Positions 17,746-27,903 are shown, counted from the first letter of the stretch. The stretch is 51,359 nt of DNA from an uncultured Eubacteriales bacterium (GCA_913063835.1 CAJXZV010000003.1:1-51359); one strand, 5' to 3'. Program-made: numbers and translations. The notes: generated by a model not told the origin, from the sequence alone.

Positions 17746-18252
17746 TCACGCCATGAGCTCGTCGACGGGCTTGCCTCTCAGCCTGGCGACCTGCTCTGCG
17801 CTCTTCAGGGACCTGAGGCCTTCCATGGTGGCGTAGACGGTGTTGGCGGCGTTGGAGGAGCCCAACGACTTCGTAAGGATGTCGCTTATCCCGGCGGCCT
17901 CGAGAACGGCCCTGACAGGGCCGCCGGCGATGACCCCGGTGCCCTTCGAGGCCGGCTTCAGGAGGACCTTGCCCGCGCCGAAGTGACCGACGACCTCGTG
18001 CGGGATGGTCGTCCCGACGCGCGGGACGGTGATCATGTTCTTCTTGGCCTCCTGCACGCCCTTGGCGATGGCGTCCGGGACCTCCGGCGCCTTGCCCAGC
18101 CCGACCCCCACACGGCCGTCACCGTCACCGACAACGACGAGGGCGCTGAAGCTGAAGCGCCGGCCGCCCTTGACGACCTTGGCCACACGCTTGACGGCCA
18201 CAACCTTTTCGAACAGCTCCGTGTCCAGTTCGTTCTCGCCCGTTCGTGCCAA
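17746..18252 (-). CDS. rpsE: 30S ribosomal protein S5
   Basis: About 168 residues from a TTG at 18252 ([13 protein letters not shown]), which has AAGGTGA seven bases upstream; the ORF track's 18351 start runs through non-homologous sequence. The double-stranded RNA-binding domain is typical: [48 protein letters not shown], then [32 protein letters not shown] and a C-terminal alpha-beta part. S5 helps control decoding accuracy. Between rplR and rpmD as usual. Confidence 0.97.
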   Translation of the reverse strand: MARTGENELDTELFEKVVAVKRVAKVVKGGRRFSFSALVVVGDGDGRVGVGLGKAPEVPDAIAKGVQEAKKNMITVPRVGTTIPHEVVGHFGAGKVLLKPASKGTGVIAGGPVRAVLEAAGISDILTKSLGSSNAANTVYATMEGLRSLKSAEQVARLRGKPVDELMA

Positions 18253-18328
18253 GTGTCTCTCACCTTCCCCCCGGCCCGGCGCCCCCCGGCCCCGCGCGGC
18301 GGCGGGCCGGCCGGAAAACCTAGAAGCC

Positions 18329-18688
18329 CTAGAACTCGAGGCCGGACTCACGGGCGGCCTCGGCCAGCGCCTTCACCCGTCCGTGGTAGAGATACCCGCC
18401 GCGGTCGAAGACCACCTTGGTGACCCCGCGGGCGACGGCTCTCTTCCCCAAGAGCTCCCCCACGGACCTGGCAGCGCTGATGTTGCCTCCGCTTCCCAGC
18501 TTCAGTTCAGGGTCCAGCGAAGAGGCGGATACGAGCGTCCGCCCGCTCACGTCGTCTATGATCTGCGCGTATATGTGTCGAGAGCTACGGAAGACGTTGA
18601 GCCGCGGCCTGTCGGGCGTCCCGACGACCTTGCGCCTTATGCGAAGGTGGCGTCTCTTCCTCGCCTCTTCCTTGCCAAGCTTAGCCAT
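18329..18688 (-). CDS. rplR: 50S ribosomal protein L18
   Basis: 119 residues of standard length. [48 protein letters not shown] is the 5S rRNA-binding region, and [32 protein letters not shown] closes the protein. L18 joins 5S rRNA and L5 in the central protuberance. Located between rplF and rpsE. Confidence 0.98.
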   Translation of the reverse strand: MAKLGKEEARKRRHLRIRRKVVGTPDRPRLNVFRSSRHIYAQIIDDVSGRTLVSASSLDPELKLGSGGNISAARSVGELLGKRAVARGVTKVVFDRGGYLYHGRVKALAEAARESGLEF

Positions 18689-18742
18689 GTTCTTTCAACC
18701 CTCTCACCAGCCCTGGTCCCGGCCCGGCACGCTGGACGGCTC

Positions 18743-19282
18743 CTACTTCACTGTCTTCCCTATCGGGATGTGCCGGACGCGTTCATCGCGGTAGCGGATG
18801 CCTTTGCCGTGATAGGGCTCTGGGGGCCTGACCTTTCGGATGTTGGCGGCCACCTGCCCGACGACTTGCTTGTCCGTTCCCTTCACGACGACGGTCGTGG
18901 GCGTGGGGGTTTCGATCGTGACCCCCTCAGGCGGGACGATCTCCACCGGGTGCGAGTAGCCGACATTGAGGGTCAGGCGCCTCCCCTGGACGGCGGCCCG
19001 GTAGCCCGTCCCGACGATGGTGAGGTGCTTCTCGAAGCCCTTCGTCACCCCGTCGACCATGTTGGCGATCATGGTCCGCGTCACGCCGTGCAGAGCCCGG
19101 TGGACCGGCTGGTCGCTCGGACGCTTGACGACGATCGTGTCGGAGTCGATCTCCACCACCATGTCCCGGTGCACACGGTGCTCGAGGGTGCCGAGGGGTC
19201 CTTTGACGGTTATGACATCCCCGTTCTTGGTGACCGTCACACCCTCCGGTATCCGGATCGGCTTCTTACCCACTCTTGACAT
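18743..19282 (-). CDS. rplF: 50S ribosomal protein L6
   Basis: 179 residues from the ATG at 19282 ([18 protein letters not shown]); the ORF track adds 17 residues upstream that do not belong. The two repeated L6 domains are evident, with [29 protein letters not shown] in the linker region and the C-terminal rRNA-binding motif [24 protein letters not shown]. Located between rpsH and rplR. Confidence 0.98.
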   Translation of the reverse strand: MSRVGKKPIRIPEGVTVTKNGDVITVKGPLGTLEHRVHRDMVVEIDSDTIVVKRPSDQPVHRALHGVTRTMIANMVDGVTKGFEKHLTIVGTGYRAAVQGRRLTLNVGYSHPVEIVPPEGVTIETPTPTTVVVKGTDKQVVGQVAANIRKVRPPEPYHGKGIRYRDERVRHIPIGKTVK

Positions 19283-19329
19283 GTCGCTTACCCCCGTCTC
19301 AGGGTCACAGGCTCGGGACGTGTCACCAG

Positions 19330-19728
19330 TCACCAGACGTAGCAGATGACCTCGCCGCCGACACCCTTGGCCCGGGCGTCCCGGTCGGTGATGACGCCTT
19401 CCGGCGTCGACAGAATGGCTATCCCCAGACCACCGAGGACTCTCGGCACGTTCTCCTTCTTCACGTAGACCCGGAGACCGGGCCTCGAGATCCTCCTGAG
19501 GCCGTTGATGACGGTCTCACGGTTGGGACCGTACTTGAGGTATATCCTGATGGAGCCCTGCCGCCCGTCGTCGATCCAGGCGTAGTCCCTTATGTAACCC
19601 TCTCGCTTGAGGATCTCGGCGATACTCCTCTTGATCTTAGACCCCGGTATGTCCACACGGTCGTGATGAGCCGCGTTGGCATTCCGTATCCGGGTCAGCA
19701 TGTCGGCAATGGGATCGGTCGTGGACAC
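19330..19728 (-). CDS. rpsH: 30S ribosomal protein S8
   Basis: 132 residues from the GTG at 19728, with AAGGGGG upstream. The longer track ORF (to 19926) overlaps rpsN in another frame. The sequence opens with [44 protein letters not shown], and the C-terminus [39 protein letters not shown] is the conserved 16S-binding segment. In E. coli S8 represses the spc operon; whether that applies here is unknown. Confidence 0.98.
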   Translation of the reverse strand: MSTTDPIADMLTRIRNANAAHHDRVDIPGSKIKRSIAEILKREGYIRDYAWIDDGRQGSIRIYLKYGPNRETVINGLRRISRPGLRVYVKKENVPRVLGGLGIAILSTPEGVITDRDARAKGVGGEVICYVW

Positions 19729-19766
19729 GCCCAAAACCCCCTTCTCGCCGGAACCCTTTCGGGGTC

Positions 19767-19952
19767 CTACCAACTGGCTTTGCGCACTCCGGGTATCAGG
19801 CCGCGGTGGGCCCGCTCCCGAAAACACATGCGGCACATGCCGAACCGGCCCATGTAGGCCCTCGGCCGACCGCAGATGCGGCAACGGTTGTAGGCTCTGG
19901 TCTTGTACTTGGGCTCTTTCCGCCACTTTTCCATGAGCGCCTTGCGTGTCAT
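19767..19952 (-). CDS. rpsN: 30S ribosomal protein S14, zinc-binding type Z
   Basis: 61 residues, the short zinc-dependent form. Two CxxC pairs (CRICGRP and CRMC) chelate zinc. [20 protein letters not shown] precedes them and [17 protein letters not shown] closes the protein. The S14 type Z without a long insertion is typical of Bacillota, Actinobacteria and thermophiles. Between rplE and rpsH. Confidence 0.98.
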   Translation of the reverse strand: MTRKALMEKWRKEPKYKTRAYNRCRICGRPRAYMGRFGMCRMCFRERAHRGLIPGVRKASW

Positions 19953-19967
19953 CTCAAGGCCCCCTCC

Positions 19968-20507
19968 CTACTCGCGGAACGGCATCCCCAAGAGCTCGAG
20001 GAGAGCCCGCGCCTCTTCGTCCGTCCGCGCCGTGGTGACGATGGTGACGTTCATCCCGCGTATCTTCTCGACCTTGTCGTAATCGATCTCGGGGAAGATC
20101 AACTGCTCCTTTATACCCAGGGTGAAGTTGCCGCGGCCGTCGAAGGAGCGGGACGGCACCCCTCTGAAGTCGCGGACCCTCGGCAGGGCGACGCTGACGA
20201 GTCTGTCGAGGAAGTCCCACATCCGGTCACCCCGCAGGGTGGTGAAGGCCCCGATGGGCATTCCCTTCCTCAGCTTGAAGGCCGAGATGGACTTCTTGGC
20301 CCTGGTGACGACGGGCTTCTGCCCGGTTATGGTCATCAAGTCGGTCACCGCGCCGTCCAGAGCCTTCGGGTCCCGGGTCGCCTCACCCACGCCCATGTTC
20401 ACCACGATCTTCTCGACCCGCGGCACCTCCATCGGGCTCCTGTACCCGAAGCGCTCCTTGAGCGCCGGCACGACTTTTTCAAGATAATGCTGTTTCAATC
20501 TGGGCAT
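19968..20507 (-). CDS. rplE: 50S ribosomal protein L5
   Basis: 179 residues, standard length. Conserved regions include [82 protein letters not shown] and [40 protein letters not shown]5 binds 5S rRNA and the P-site tRNA. Between rplX and rpsN. Confidence 0.98.
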   Translation of the reverse strand: MPRLKQHYLEKVVPALKERFGYRSPMEVPRVEKIVVNMGVGEATRDPKALDGAVTDLMTITGQKPVVTRAKKSISAFKLRKGMPIGAFTTLRGDRMWDFLDRLVSVALPRVRDFRGVPSRSFDGRGNFTLGIKEQLIFPEIDYDKVEKIRGMNVTIVTTARTDEEARALLELLGMPFRE

Positions 20508-20527
20508 CTGGGTGGGTCCTCCCTAGC

Positions 20528-20878
20528 TCACCGGTCGACCACTTCGCCGCAGCGCCGGCATGTCCGCACCAGGCGGCCGTCTTCCAACCGCCTGCGGCCG
20601 ACGCGCGAGGGCTTGTTGCAACGCGGGCAGACCAGCATGACCTTGTCCCGCGGGAGCGGGGCCTCCTGGTCGACGATGCCGCCCTGCATCATCTTGCCTC
20701 TCGGCCTCATGTGCTTCTTGACCACGTTCACGCCTTCGACGACCACACGGCGGGTCTCGGGCTCGACCCGGATGACCTTACCCCTCCGGCCTCGGTGCTT
20801 GCCGGACAGGACGACCACCGTGTCGCCCTTCCTGATGTTCAACTTGGCCTTCGAAGCCGCAACCTTGTTCTTCGCCAA
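20528..20878 (-). CDS. rplX: 50S ribosomal protein L24
   Basis: 116 residues from a TTG at 20878 (LAKNKVAASKAKLNIRKGD), which has GAGGTG seven bases upstream; the track's 20905 start adds nine residues. The KOW motif is KLNIRKGDTVVVLSGKHRGRRGKVIRVEPETRRVVVEGVNVVKKHMRP. Four C-terminal cysteines (CPRCNKPSRVGRRRLEDGRLVRTCRRC) form a likely zinc site, as seen in many Bacillota L24 proteins. L24 is one of the two initiators of 50S assembly. Confidence 0.96.
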   Translation of the reverse strand: MAKNKVAASKAKLNIRKGDTVVVLSGKHRGRRGKVIRVEPETRRVVVEGVNVVKKHMRPRGKMMQGGIVDQEAPLPRDKVMLVCPRCNKPSRVGRRRLEDGRLVRTCRRCGEVVDR

Positions 20879-20935
20879 ACCAGCCCACCTCGCTTCCGTC
20901 CGCAATGCCCGGGCCTGGCCGGGTGCCCCTGACGG

Positions 20936-21304
20936 TCACAAGACCTCCGGGGCGAGCGAGATGATCTTCATGAACTCCTTCTCCCGCAGCTCACGCGCGA
21001 CAGGACCGAATATGCGGGTGCCCTTCGGCTCCTTCCCGTCGCCCAGGAGAACACCAGCGTTGTCATCGAAGCGGATGTGCGTGCCGTCAGGCCGGGTCAG
21101 CCCCTTCTTGGAGCGGACCACGACGGCCCTGACGACATCCCCCTTTTTGACCACGCCTCCGGGGGAGGCTTCCTTCACCGAAGCCACGATTATGTCGCCT
21201 ATGTTCGCGTACTTGCGCCGCGAACCGCCGAGCACCCTTATGCACATGATCTCCTTCGCCCCGGTGTTGTCGGCGACGACCAGCCTGGTCTGAGGCTGAA
21301 TCAT
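20936..21304 (-). CDS. rplN: 50S ribosomal protein L14
   Basis: 122 residues from the ATG at 21304, with GAGGTG seven bases before it; the track ORF extends upstream without homology. [64 protein letters not shown] is classical L14, and [28 protein letters not shown] closes it. L14 sits at the subunit interface. Between rpsQ and rplX. Confidence 0.98.
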   Translation of the reverse strand: MIQPQTRLVVADNTGAKEIMCIRVLGGSRRKYANIGDIIVASVKEASPGGVVKKGDVVRAVVVRSKKGLTRPDGTHIRFDDNAGVLLGDGKEPKGTRIFGPVARELREKEFMKIISLAPEVL

Positions 21305-21342
21305 CAACGTCCACCTCTTTCGAGCTACGGCCTGAAGGCCGG

Positions 21343-21600
21343 CTACTCGGCCCTCTCCAGGATCTCGACAACAAGCCAGCGCTTGTCCTTGCTCAGAGGG
21401 CGCGTCTCCGCGACGCGGACGCGGTCTCCCACGCGACATTCGTTCTTCTCGTCGTGGGCCTTGAGCTTCTTGGTCCGCTTCAGACGGCGCCCGTAAAGCG
21501 GGTGCCTCTCGAGGGTCTCGATGGTGACGACCACGGTCTTGTCCATGGCGTTCGAGGTCACCCGCCCGATCCGCGTCTTCCTGGTCCCTCTGACCTGCAC
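21343..21600 (-). CDS. rpsQ: 30S ribosomal protein S17
   Basis: 85 residues of OB-fold S17: [79 protein letters not shown]. It binds the 5' domain of 16S rRNA. Immediately follows rpmC. Confidence 0.98.
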   Translation of the reverse strand: MQVRGTRKTRIGRVTSNAMDKTVVVTIETLERHPLYGRRLKRTKKLKAHDEKNECRVGDRVRVAETRPLSKDKRWLVVEILERAE

Positions 21601-21612
21601 CGCTGAACCTCC

Positions 21613-21828
21613 TTAGCGCACCTGGGCCTGCCTCAGGCCGGCCAACTCGCGTTCTCTCTGAATGGTCTTGACCCTTGCGATGTCCTTCCGCACCTGTCTC
21701 AGCCTCATCGGATTGTCAAGCTGGCCGGTGGCCATCTGGAACCTGAGGTTGAAGAGCTCCTCCTTGAGCTCCTTGAGCTTGGCCTGGAGCTCGGCGTCAC
21801 TCAGCTGTCTCAGCTGCTCAACCTTCAA
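21613..21828 (-). CDS. rpmC: 50S ribosomal protein L29
   Basis: About 71 residues of L29 coiled-coil sequence: [61 protein letters not shown] place the start at the TTG at 21828 (LKVEQL), with GGTGG upstream; the alternatives are GTGs at 21837 and 21840. Any of these overlaps the end of rplP by roughly 10-25 bases, so translation is probably coupled. L29 lies at the polypeptide exit tunnel and helps bind signal recognition particle and trigger factor. Confidence 0.95.
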   Translation of the reverse strand: MKVEQLRQLSDAELQAKLKELKEELFNLRFQMATGQLDNPMRLRQVRKDIARVKTIQRERELAGLRQAQVR

Positions 21829-22252
21829 CCTGTCCACCACCCAGTTCAGCACGGCTGACGATGCGGGTCTTGAGCGGGAGCTTGTGCGAGGCCAGCCGCA
21901 GCGCCTCCCGTGCCACGTCCGCCGGGACCCCGGCGATCTCGAAGAGGATCCGGCCGGGCTTGACCACGGCCACCCAGTACTCGGGTGACCCCTTACCGCT
22001 GCCCATGCGCGTCTCAGCCGGCTTGGCCGTGACCGCCTTGTCCGGGAAGATCCTGATCCAGACCTTTCCGCCCCTCTTGGTGTGGCGGGTGAGGGCGATA
22101 CGTGCCGCCTCGATCTGCCGGTCCGTCACCCAGGCCGGCTCCAGAGCCTGCAGGCCGTGCTCGCCGTAGAAGATCTCGGCGCCCCGCGTGGCCTTGCCCT
22201 TCCGGGTGCCGCGGTGCGGCTTGCGGTACTTGACCCTCTTCGGCATCAGCAT
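21818..22252 (-). CDS. rplP: 50S ribosomal protein L16
   Basis: 144 residues. [96 protein letters not shown] and [17 protein letters not shown] are standard L16. The start could equally be the ATG two codons in (MPKRVK). L16 shapes the A site of the peptidyl transferase centre. Three bases separate it from rpsC. Confidence 0.98.
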   Translation of the reverse strand: MLMPKRVKYRKPHRGTRKGKATRGAEIFYGEHGLQALEPAWVTDRQIEAARIALTRHTKRGGKVWIRIFPDKAVTAKPAETRMGSGKGSPEYWVAVVKPGRILFEIAGVPADVAREALRLASHKLPLKTRIVSRAELGGGQVEG

Positions 22253-22255
22253 GAA

Positions 22256-22945
22256 TCACTCGCCTGCCTCTCCTTCCGGCACGTCCTGACCCGTCCGGTC
22301 GGCGGCCGCCTTCTTCTCAGGCAGAACCTCGCCCTTGTATATCCAGACCTTTACCCCGATCTTCCCGTAGGTGGTGTCCGCGTCAGCCGCTCCGTAGTCG
22401 ATGTTGGCCCTCAAGGTGTGAAGGGGAACGGTCCCCTCCCACGCGCGCTCCCGGCGGGCGATCTCCGCGCCGCCGATGCGGCCGCTCACGACCACCCTCA
22501 CACCCTTGGCCCCCGCCTTCATCGCCCGGGAGATGGCCTGCTTCATCGCCCGTCGGTGGGATATCCGCTTCTCGAGGGCGCCGGCGATGTTCTCCGCGAC
22601 GAGCCTGGCGTCCAGCTCCGGCCGCTTGACCTCGACGATGTTCACGGCTATCTGCCTTCCGGTCATCTCCTCGAGCTCCCGGCGCAGCTCGTCGACGCCC
22701 GCCCCGCCCCGACCGATCACCATCCCGGGCCTGGGGGTGTGCAGGGTCACCTTCACCCTGTTGGCGGCCCTTTCTATCTCAATCCGGGAAACCCCGGCGG
22801 CGGCGAACTTCCTGTGAATGTGGTTCCTTATCCTGTCGTCTTCGAGGAGCAGGTCGGCGAACTGCTTCTTTCCGGCGAACCACTTCGCGTCCCAGTCCTC
22901 GATGATGCCCAACCTAAGCCCCTTGGGGTGGACCTTTTGCCCCAC
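22256..22945 (-). CDS. rpsC: 30S ribosomal protein S3
   Basis: 229 residues. [39 protein letters not shown] opens the protein. The KH domain carries [35 protein letters not shown], with the GxxG loop. [41 protein letters not shown] is the conserved C-domain. A short charged tail ([20 protein letters not shown]) follows. S3 lines the mRNA entry channel. Confidence 0.98.
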   Translation of the reverse strand: MGQKVHPKGLRLGIIEDWDAKWFAGKKQFADLLLEDDRIRNHIHRKFAAAGVSRIEIERAANRVKVTLHTPRPGMVIGRGGAGVDELRRELEEMTGRQIAVNIVEVKRPELDARLVAENIAGALEKRISHRRAMKQAISRAMKAGAKGVRVVVSGRIGGAEIARRERAWEGTVPLHTLRANIDYGAADADTTYGKIGVKVWIYKGEVLPEKKAAADRTGQDVPEGEAGE

Positions 22946-22975
22946 CTGGTTCCCTCCTTTCCGCCGCCTCCTCCG

Positions 22976-23344
22976 TCACTCGCGCTCACGGACGACGACC
23001 GTGATGTGGCTGGTCCGTTGCTTTATCTCGAAGGCCCGACCCCTCTGCCGGGCCTGCCAGCGCCTGAAGGTGGGCCCTCCGTCGGCGTAGGCCTCGGCCA
23101 CGTAGAGCTGGTCCCGCTTGAGGTCGTAGTTCTGCTCGGCGTTGGCCGCGGCCGACCTGATGGCCTTGGACACGACGCTCGAAGCCCGCTTCGGAGTGAA
23201 CCGCAGGACCGCAAGGGCCTCGTCCACGCTCTTTCCCCTCACCAGGTCAAGGACGATGCGGACCTTGCGGGGGGCGATCCAGACGTGTCTCACGACCGCC
23301 CGAGCCTCGTCCGGCCTGGCTTTTGTGGTCCTGGTCCGTGCCAT
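22976..23344 (-). CDS. rplV: 50S ribosomal protein L22
   Basis: 122 residues. RAVVRHVWIAPRKVRIVLDLVRGKSVDEALAVLRFTPKRASSVVSKAIRSAAANAEQN is the globular part. The beta-hairpin RRWQARQRGRAFEIKQRTSHITVVV reaches into the exit tunnel near the macrolide site. Between rpsS and rpsC. Confidence 0.98.
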   Translation of the reverse strand: MARTRTTKARPDEARAVVRHVWIAPRKVRIVLDLVRGKSVDEALAVLRFTPKRASSVVSKAIRSAAANAEQNYDLKRDQLYVAEAYADGGPTFRRWQARQRGRAFEIKQRTSHITVVVRERE

Positions 23345-23392
23345 CGACTGATACCTCCCGCCCGACCCGGCGAAAGCCGGGGCCCCACTACG

Positions 23393-23677
23393 CTACTTGA
23401 GGGCGGTCGACCGCTCCGTGTGGGCCCCGTGTCCCCGGAAGACCCGGGTCGGCGCAAACTCTCCCAGCTTGTGGCCTATCATCTCTTCGGTTATGTAAAT
23501 CGGAACGTGACGGCGGCCGTCGTGCACGGCGATGGTGTGTCCGACCATCTCGGGGACGATGGTGCAGTCCCGGGCCCAGGTCTTGACGACACGCTTCTCG
23601 TTCCGGGCGTTCATGGCCTCGATCTTCTTCATGAGCTTTGCGTCCACATAAGGCCCCTTCTTCCTCGACCTGCCCAT
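23393..23677 (-). CDS. rpsS: 30S ribosomal protein S19
   Basis: 94 residues of normal S19: [74 protein letters not shown]. It forms the head of the 30S with S13. Lies between rplB and rplV. A CCGGC/GCCGG stem lies in the downstream gap. Confidence 0.98.
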   Translation of the reverse strand: MGRSRKKGPYVDAKLMKKIEAMNARNEKRVVKTWARDCTIVPEMVGHTIAVHDGRRHVPIYITEEMIGHKLGEFAPTRVFRGHGAHTERSTALK

Positions 23678-23740
23678 GCAGCGGCGCCTCCCTTCCTCCG
23701 GACTTCAGGCTGTGTCCGGTCCGGTCCCCGCCTCAGGGAC

Positions 23741-24571
23741 CTACCTGGTCCTCCGCTTGACGATGAACCGGTCGGACTTCTTGCGCTTCCGACGGGTGCG
23801 GGTCCCCAGGGCCGGCTTGCCCCAGGGTGTGACCGGGTGCTTGCGCCCGACCGGAGACCGGCCCTCGCCGCCCCCGTGCGGGTGGTCCACAGGGTTCATC
23901 GCCACACCGCGGACGGTGGGCCGCCGGCCCTTCCAGCGGGCCCTCCCGGCCTTCCCGATGGTGATGTTCTCGTGCTCGACATTCCCCATCTGGCCGATGG
24001 TCGCCCGGCAGTCCCTGTGCACAAGGCGGACCTCGCCCGAGGGGAGACGGAGGTGCGCGAACGGGCCCTCCTTGGCCATGAGCTGGGCCGAGGTCCCGGC
24101 CGCACGGCAGAGCTGACCCCCTTTGCCTGGGGTGAGCTCGATGTTGTGGACGAACGTCCCCGTCGGCACCTCGGAAAGGGGCAGGTGGTTCCCTATCCGG
24201 ACGTCGGCACCGGGACCCGACACCACGGTGTCGCCGACCCTGAGCCCCAGGGGAGCCAGGATGTAGCGCTTCTCACCGTCGGCGTAGTGAAGGAGGGCCA
24301 GACGTCCCGAGCGGTTAGGGTCGTACTCGATAGCGGCGACCTTGGCCGGGACGCCGTCCTTGTCCCGTTTGAAGTCCACGTCGCGCAGGGCCCGGCGGTG
24401 GCCCCCTCCACGGTGCCTGACCGTGACTCTGCCGTGGCTGTTCCGTCCGCCCCACCTCTTCTTCCGGGAGACCAGGGCCTTCTCAGGCCGCTTCTTCGTG
24501 ATCTCCTCGAAGGTGGAGACGGTCATGCCCCGCCGCCCCGGCGAAGTCGGTTTGTATTTCTTGATAGGCAC
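23741..24571 (-). CDS. rplB: 50S ribosomal protein L2
   Basis: 276 residues. [30 protein letters not shown] starts the protein and [62 protein letters not shown] ends it. The histidine in [13 protein letters not shown] near the peptidyl-transferase centre is conserved. L2 is central to subunit association. The 110-base gap before it (towards rplW) is rich in CCGG dyads. Confidence 0.98.
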   Translation of the reverse strand: MPIKKYKPTSPGRRGMTVSTFEEITKKRPEKALVSRKKRWGGRNSHGRVTVRHRGGGHRRALRDVDFKRDKDGVPAKVAAIEYDPNRSGRLALLHYADGEKRYILAPLGLRVGDTVVSGPGADVRIGNHLPLSEVPTGTFVHNIELTPGKGGQLCRAAGTSAQLMAKEGPFAHLRLPSGEVRLVHRDCRATIGQMGNVEHENITIGKAGRARWKGRRPTVRGVAMNPVDHPHGGGEGRSPVGRKHPVTPWGKPALGTRTRRKRKKSDRFIVKRRTR

Positions 24572-24680
24572 TGGCGCTCAACTCCTCCAGAGACCCGGCC
24601 GGCACCGACCTCAGCGCCGCCGGCCGGCCGCCCGGTGCCGCCGCCGATGCGGACGGCCCGGGTCCGGCCCCGGGTCCCGG

Positions 24681-24971
24681 TCAGCTCATATCCTCGAAGA
24701 CCTTGATCCTCTCTCCCTCTTCGAGGGTGACGACAGCTTTCTTGTAGCTCGGCCGCCTCCCGCGGAAGACGCCCATCCGGCGCATCTTGCCGAGCTGCCT
24801 GATGGTGTTGACGCTCCTCACCCTTACCCCGAACGCCTCTTCCACAGCCCGCTTGATCTGGTTCTTGTTGGCCCTGGGGTCGACCAGGAACGTGTACTTG
24901 TTCTCGGCCATCGCGGCTGTCGTCTTCTCCGTGACGACCGGGCGGATGAGGATATCCGCGGCCCGCTTCAC
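24681..24971 (-). CDS. rplW: 50S ribosomal protein L23
   Basis: 96 residues of normal L23: [91 protein letters not shown]. It is the main docking site for trigger factor and SRP at the tunnel exit. It overlaps rplD by four bases. Confidence 0.98.
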   Translation of the reverse strand: MKRAADILIRPVVTEKTTAAMAENKYTFLVDPRANKNQIKRAVEEAFGVRVRSVNTIRQLGKMRRMGVFRGRRPSYKKAVVTLEEGERIKVFEDMS

Positions 24972-25594
24972 GATCCGAACACCTCCTCGACCCTTGCCAC
25001 GGCGTCCCGGGTCATGAGGACCTTGGCGTGGCCCAGGAGGTCGTAGACGTTCAGGTCGTCGGCCCGCCGGGTGTCGACCCCCGGTATGTTCCTGGCCGAG
25101 AGGACCAGGGTGCGGTCGGTCTCAGGGGTCACGATGAGGGCCGACCCCTTCACGTTGAGCTTCTCGAGTATCGAGACGACCTTCTTCGTCTTCGGCTCCT
25201 CCAGCTCTATGGTGTCGAGGACGAGCAGGCTCCCGTCCCTGACCTTGGCCGACAGGGCCGAGCAGAGGGCCTTCCGGCGCATCCGCTTCGGGAGGGCCTG
25301 GGTGTAGTCGCGCGGCTTCGGGCCGAAGGTGATGCCGCCTCCGCGCCAGATGGGCGAGCGGATGCTGCCGGCGCGGGCGAGGCCGGTCCCCTTCTGTCTC
25401 CACGGCTTGCGGCCGCCGCCGCGGACCTCGGACCGCCCCTTGGTCGAGGCCGTCCCCCGGCGCTGCGCGGCCAGGTAGGCGGTCACCGCCTGGTGCATCA
25501 AGGCCTCGTTCACCTCTGCCCCGAACAAGGCGTCGCTCAGTTCGACCTCGCCGACGACCTCGCCGTCGACGTTGTAGACGTCAACTCTGGGCAA
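24968..25594 (-). CDS. rplD: 50S ribosomal protein L4
   Basis: 208 residues. The extended loop that reaches the exit tunnel is visible as [74 protein letters not shown]4 is a regulator of the S10 operon in some bacteria; no L4-binding leader was recognised before rpsJ. Overlaps rplW and lies four bases after rplC. Confidence 0.98.
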   Translation of the reverse strand: MPRVDVYNVDGEVVGEVELSDALFGAEVNEALMHQAVTAYLAAQRRGTASTKGRSEVRGGGRKPWRQKGTGLARAGSIRSPIWRGGGITFGPKPRDYTQALPKRMRRKALCSALSAKVRDGSLLVLDTIELEEPKTKKVVSILEKLNVKGSALIVTPETDRTLVLSARNIPGVDTRRADDLNVYDLLGHAKVLMTRDAVARVEEVFGS

Positions 25595-25598
25595 CTCC

Positions 25599-26240
25599 TC
25601 ACACCTTCTTTCGCCGGGCCCCGGCCTGGTCGCGGACCACGACCAGACCGCCCCTCGGTCCCGGTACGGCGCCTTTGATCAAGAGGAGGTTCCTCTCGGG
25701 GTCGACGCCGACCACGGTCAGCCCGCGCACGGTGACCCTTTCGGCGCCCATGTGCCCCGGCAGCTTGCGCCCTTTGAACACCCGGGCCGCGTCACGCGAC
25801 TGGAGGGAACCGGGCGCCCGGTGGTACTTTGAGCCGTGGGCCATCGGCCCGCGCCTGAACCCGTGCCTCTTGATGCCCCCGGCGAAACCCTTCCCCTTGG
25901 ACGTGCCCGTCACGCAGACGATGTCACCGGGCTGGAAGATGTCAGCCGAGATCGTCTGGCCGACCTCATAGGCCGAGCTGTCCTCCACGCGGATCTCACG
26001 GAGGACCTGGGCCGGCTTAACCTTGGCCTTGGCGAAATGCCCCTTGAGGGGTTTGGAGACCCGGTGCTCCGACTGCTCTCCCAGGCCGAGCTGAATGGCT
26101 TCGTAGCCGTCCTTCTCCCGGGTGCGCCGCTGGACCACGACGCAGGGACCGGCCTGGACCACCGTCACCGGGACGGTATGCCCGTGCTCGTCGAAGAGCC
26201 GTGTCATGCCGACCTTGCGTCCCAGGATCCCCTTGGGCAT
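25599..26240 (-). CDS. rplC: 50S ribosomal protein L3
   Basis: 213 residues from the ATG at 26240 ([20 protein letters not shown]), with GGAGG nine bases upstream; the track ORF is 19 residues too long. The core [49 protein letters not shown] is classic L3, with the W-finger region close to the peptidyl transferase centre. Two strong hairpins separate it from rpsJ. Confidence 0.98.
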   Translation of the reverse strand: MPKGILGRKVGMTRLFDEHGHTVPVTVVQAGPCVVVQRRTREKDGYEAIQLGLGEQSEHRVSKPLKGHFAKAKVKPAQVLREIRVEDSSAYEVGQTISADIFQPGDIVCVTGTSKGKGFAGGIKRHGFRRGPMAHGSKYHRAPGSLQSRDAARVFKGRKLPGHMGAERVTVRGLTVVGVDPERNLLLIKGAVPGPRGGLVVVRDQAGARRKKV

Positions 26241-26260
26241 GAACACTTGCCTCCTATCAC

Positions 26261-26305
26261 GGGGACGCCGCAGGCGTCCCCCGCCCCGACCCGGCACCGG
26301 GTCGG
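26261..26305. repeat. Two strong hairpins between rpsJ and rplC
   Basis: A nine-base-pair stem (GGGGACGCC, loop GCA, GGCGTCCCC, 26261-26281) is followed by a second inverted repeat (CCGACCCGG/CCGGGTCGG, 26286-26305). Neither is followed by a T-run. They probably fold in the mRNA and may pause, protect or mark a processing site; that is inference. Confidence 0.65.
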
Positions 26306-26311
26306 AACTCC

Positions 26312-26620
26312 TCAGAGCTTGATCTCGATGTCGACCCCGGCCGGCAGGTCCAACCTCATGAGCGCGTCGACCGTCTTGGCCGTAGGCTCGACGATGTCGA
26401 TGAGGCGCTTGTGCGTCCTCATCTCGAACTGCTCCCTGATGTCCTTCTCGCCGTTCGGCGCCACCAGGATGGTGTAGACGCTCTTCTCCGTCGGAAGAGG
26501 AACCGGTCCCGAGACCTTGGCGCCGGTGCGCCGTGCCGTGTGCACGATCCGCTCAGCGGACTGGTCCAGAATCTTGTGGTCGAAGGCCCGCAGGCGGATG
26601 CGTATCTTCTGGCTCGTCAT
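26312..26620 (-). CDS. rpsJ: 30S ribosomal protein S10
   Basis: 102 residues: [99 protein letters not shown]10 is a component of the 30S head and the NusE partner of NusB in antitermination. It begins the S10 operon only 22 bases after tuf copy 1, with no promoter or terminator visible, so str and S10 genes appear fused into one unit. Confidence 0.98.
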   Translation of the reverse strand: MTSQKIRIRLRAFDHKILDQSAERIVHTARRTGAKVSGPVPLPTEKSVYTILVAPNGEKDIREQFEMRTHKRLIDIVEPTAKTVDALMRLDLPAGVDIEIKL

Positions 26621-26642
26621 GACCTACCCCCCTGCCGTCCGC

Positions 26643-27845
26643 CTACTCGATGATGGACGTGACGACACCGGCGCCGACGGTCCGTCCGCCCTCACGGATG
26701 GCGAACCTGAGGCCTTCCTCGATGGCGATGGGGGTGATGAGCTCGACCTCCATGTTCACGTTGTCGCCCGGCATCACCATCTCCACGTCCTCCGGCAGCT
26801 TGATGGTCCCCGTCACGTCCGTCGTCCGGAAGTAGAACTGCGGGCGATACCCGTTGAAGAACGGCGAGTGACGCCCACCCTCTTCCTTGGTCAGAACGTA
26901 GACCTGCGCCTTGTACTTCGTGTGCGGCTTGATCGAGCCGGGCTTCGCCAGGACCTGCCCCCGCTCGACCTCGTCCTTGTCGATGCCGCGCAAAAGCACC
27001 CCGATGTTGTCCCCGGCTATCCCCTCGTCGAGGATCTTCCGGAACATCTCCACCCCGGTCGCCACCGTCTTGCGCGGCTTGTCCATCAGCCCGACGATCT
27101 CGACCTCGTCCCCGACCTTCACCCGGCCGCGCTCGACCCGGCCCGTCGCCACCGTCCCGCGACCCGTGATGCTGAACACGTCCTCCACAGGCATCAGGAA
27201 CGGCTTCTCCGTGTCACGCTCCGGCGTCGGGATATACTCGTCGACCGCGTCCATGAGCTCGAGGACCGACTTGCACCACTCGCACTCCGGACGGCCGCAC
27301 CCGCACTCCAGAGCCTTCAAGGCCGACCCCTTCACCACCGGGATCTCGTCGCCCGGGAACTCATACTTGCTCAGTAGCTCCCGTACCTCGAGCTCCACCA
27401 GCTCCAAAAGCTCCGGGTCGTCCACCATGTCCGTCTTGTTCATGTAGACCACCATCGCCGGCACCCCGACCTGCCGCGCCAGGAGAATGTGCTCCCGCGT
27501 CTGCGGCATGGGCCCGTCCGCCGCCGACACCACCAGGATCGACCCGTCCATCTGCGCCGCCCCGGTGATCATGTTCTTCACGTAGTCCGCATGACCGGGA
27601 CAGTCGACATGCGCGTAGTGCCGCTTCTCCGTCTCATACTCCACGTGCGCCGTGTTGATCGTGATACCCCGCTCACGCTCCTCAGGCGCCTTGTCGATCT
27701 CGTCGAACGGCACATACTCCGCCTGGTCCCTCTTCGACAAGACAAGCGTGATCGCCGACGTGAGCGTCGACTTCCCGTGGTCCACATGACCGATCGTCCC
27801 GATGTTCACATGCGGCTTCGTGCGCTCGAACTTCTTCTTGGCCAT
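26643..27845 (-). CDS. tuf: Elongation factor Tu, copy 1 (str operon)
   Basis: 400 residues. G-domain motifs [22 protein letters not shown] and NKTD (MNKTDMVDD) are intact, and domains II and III are complete. EF-Tu delivers aminoacyl-tRNA to the ribosome. It follows fusA as in the classical str operon. The protein is identical to copy 2 at 43395-44597. The DNA appears to differ at one position only: 27810 A versus 44562 G on the plus strand, a silent change in His12. The identity starts twelve bases beyond the stop codon (26631) and ends exactly at the start codon. The upstream regions are unrelated, so the copies have separate regulation. Confidence 0.99.
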   Translation of the reverse strand: MAKKKFERTKPHVNIGTIGHVDHGKSTLTSAITLVLSKRDQAEYVPFDEIDKAPEERERGITINTAHVEYETEKRHYAHVDCPGHADYVKNMITGAAQMDGSILVVSAADGPMPQTREHILLARQVGVPAMVVYMNKTDMVDDPELLELVELEVRELLSKYEFPGDEIPVVKGSALKALECGCGRPECEWCKSVLELMDAVDEYIPTPERDTEKPFLMPVEDVFSITGRGTVATGRVERGRVKVGDEVEIVGLMDKPRKTVATGVEMFRKILDEGIAGDNIGVLLRGIDKDEVERGQVLAKPGSIKPHTKYKAQVYVLTKEEGGRHSPFFNGYRPQFYFRTTDVTGTIKLPEDVEMVMPGDNVNMEVELITPIAIEEGLRFAIREGGRTVGAGVVTSIIE

Positions 27846-27870
27846 TTTCGCTCGTTCTCCCTTACTCCGT

Positions 27871-27892
27871 CCGGGGCCGGCGCAGGCCCCGG
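27871..27892. repeat. Intergenic hairpin between fusA and tuf copy 1
   Basis: CCGGGGCC, loop GGCGCA, GGCCCCGG: eight perfect base pairs with no following T-run. It is one of a series of similar hairpins in the gaps of this gene array. Confidence 0.6.
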
Positions 27893-27903
27893 TTCCGGGA
27901 TGG

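Noticed and set aside
22082-24706. An 874-codon plus-strand ORF opposite rpsC-rplB, and other long plus-strand ORFs (for example 1696-3303, 27802-30054)
   Set aside because: They lie exactly opposite conserved ribosomal or metabolic genes, have no recognisable motifs, and are expected in GC-rich DNA where the antisense frame of real genes rarely meets stop codons.
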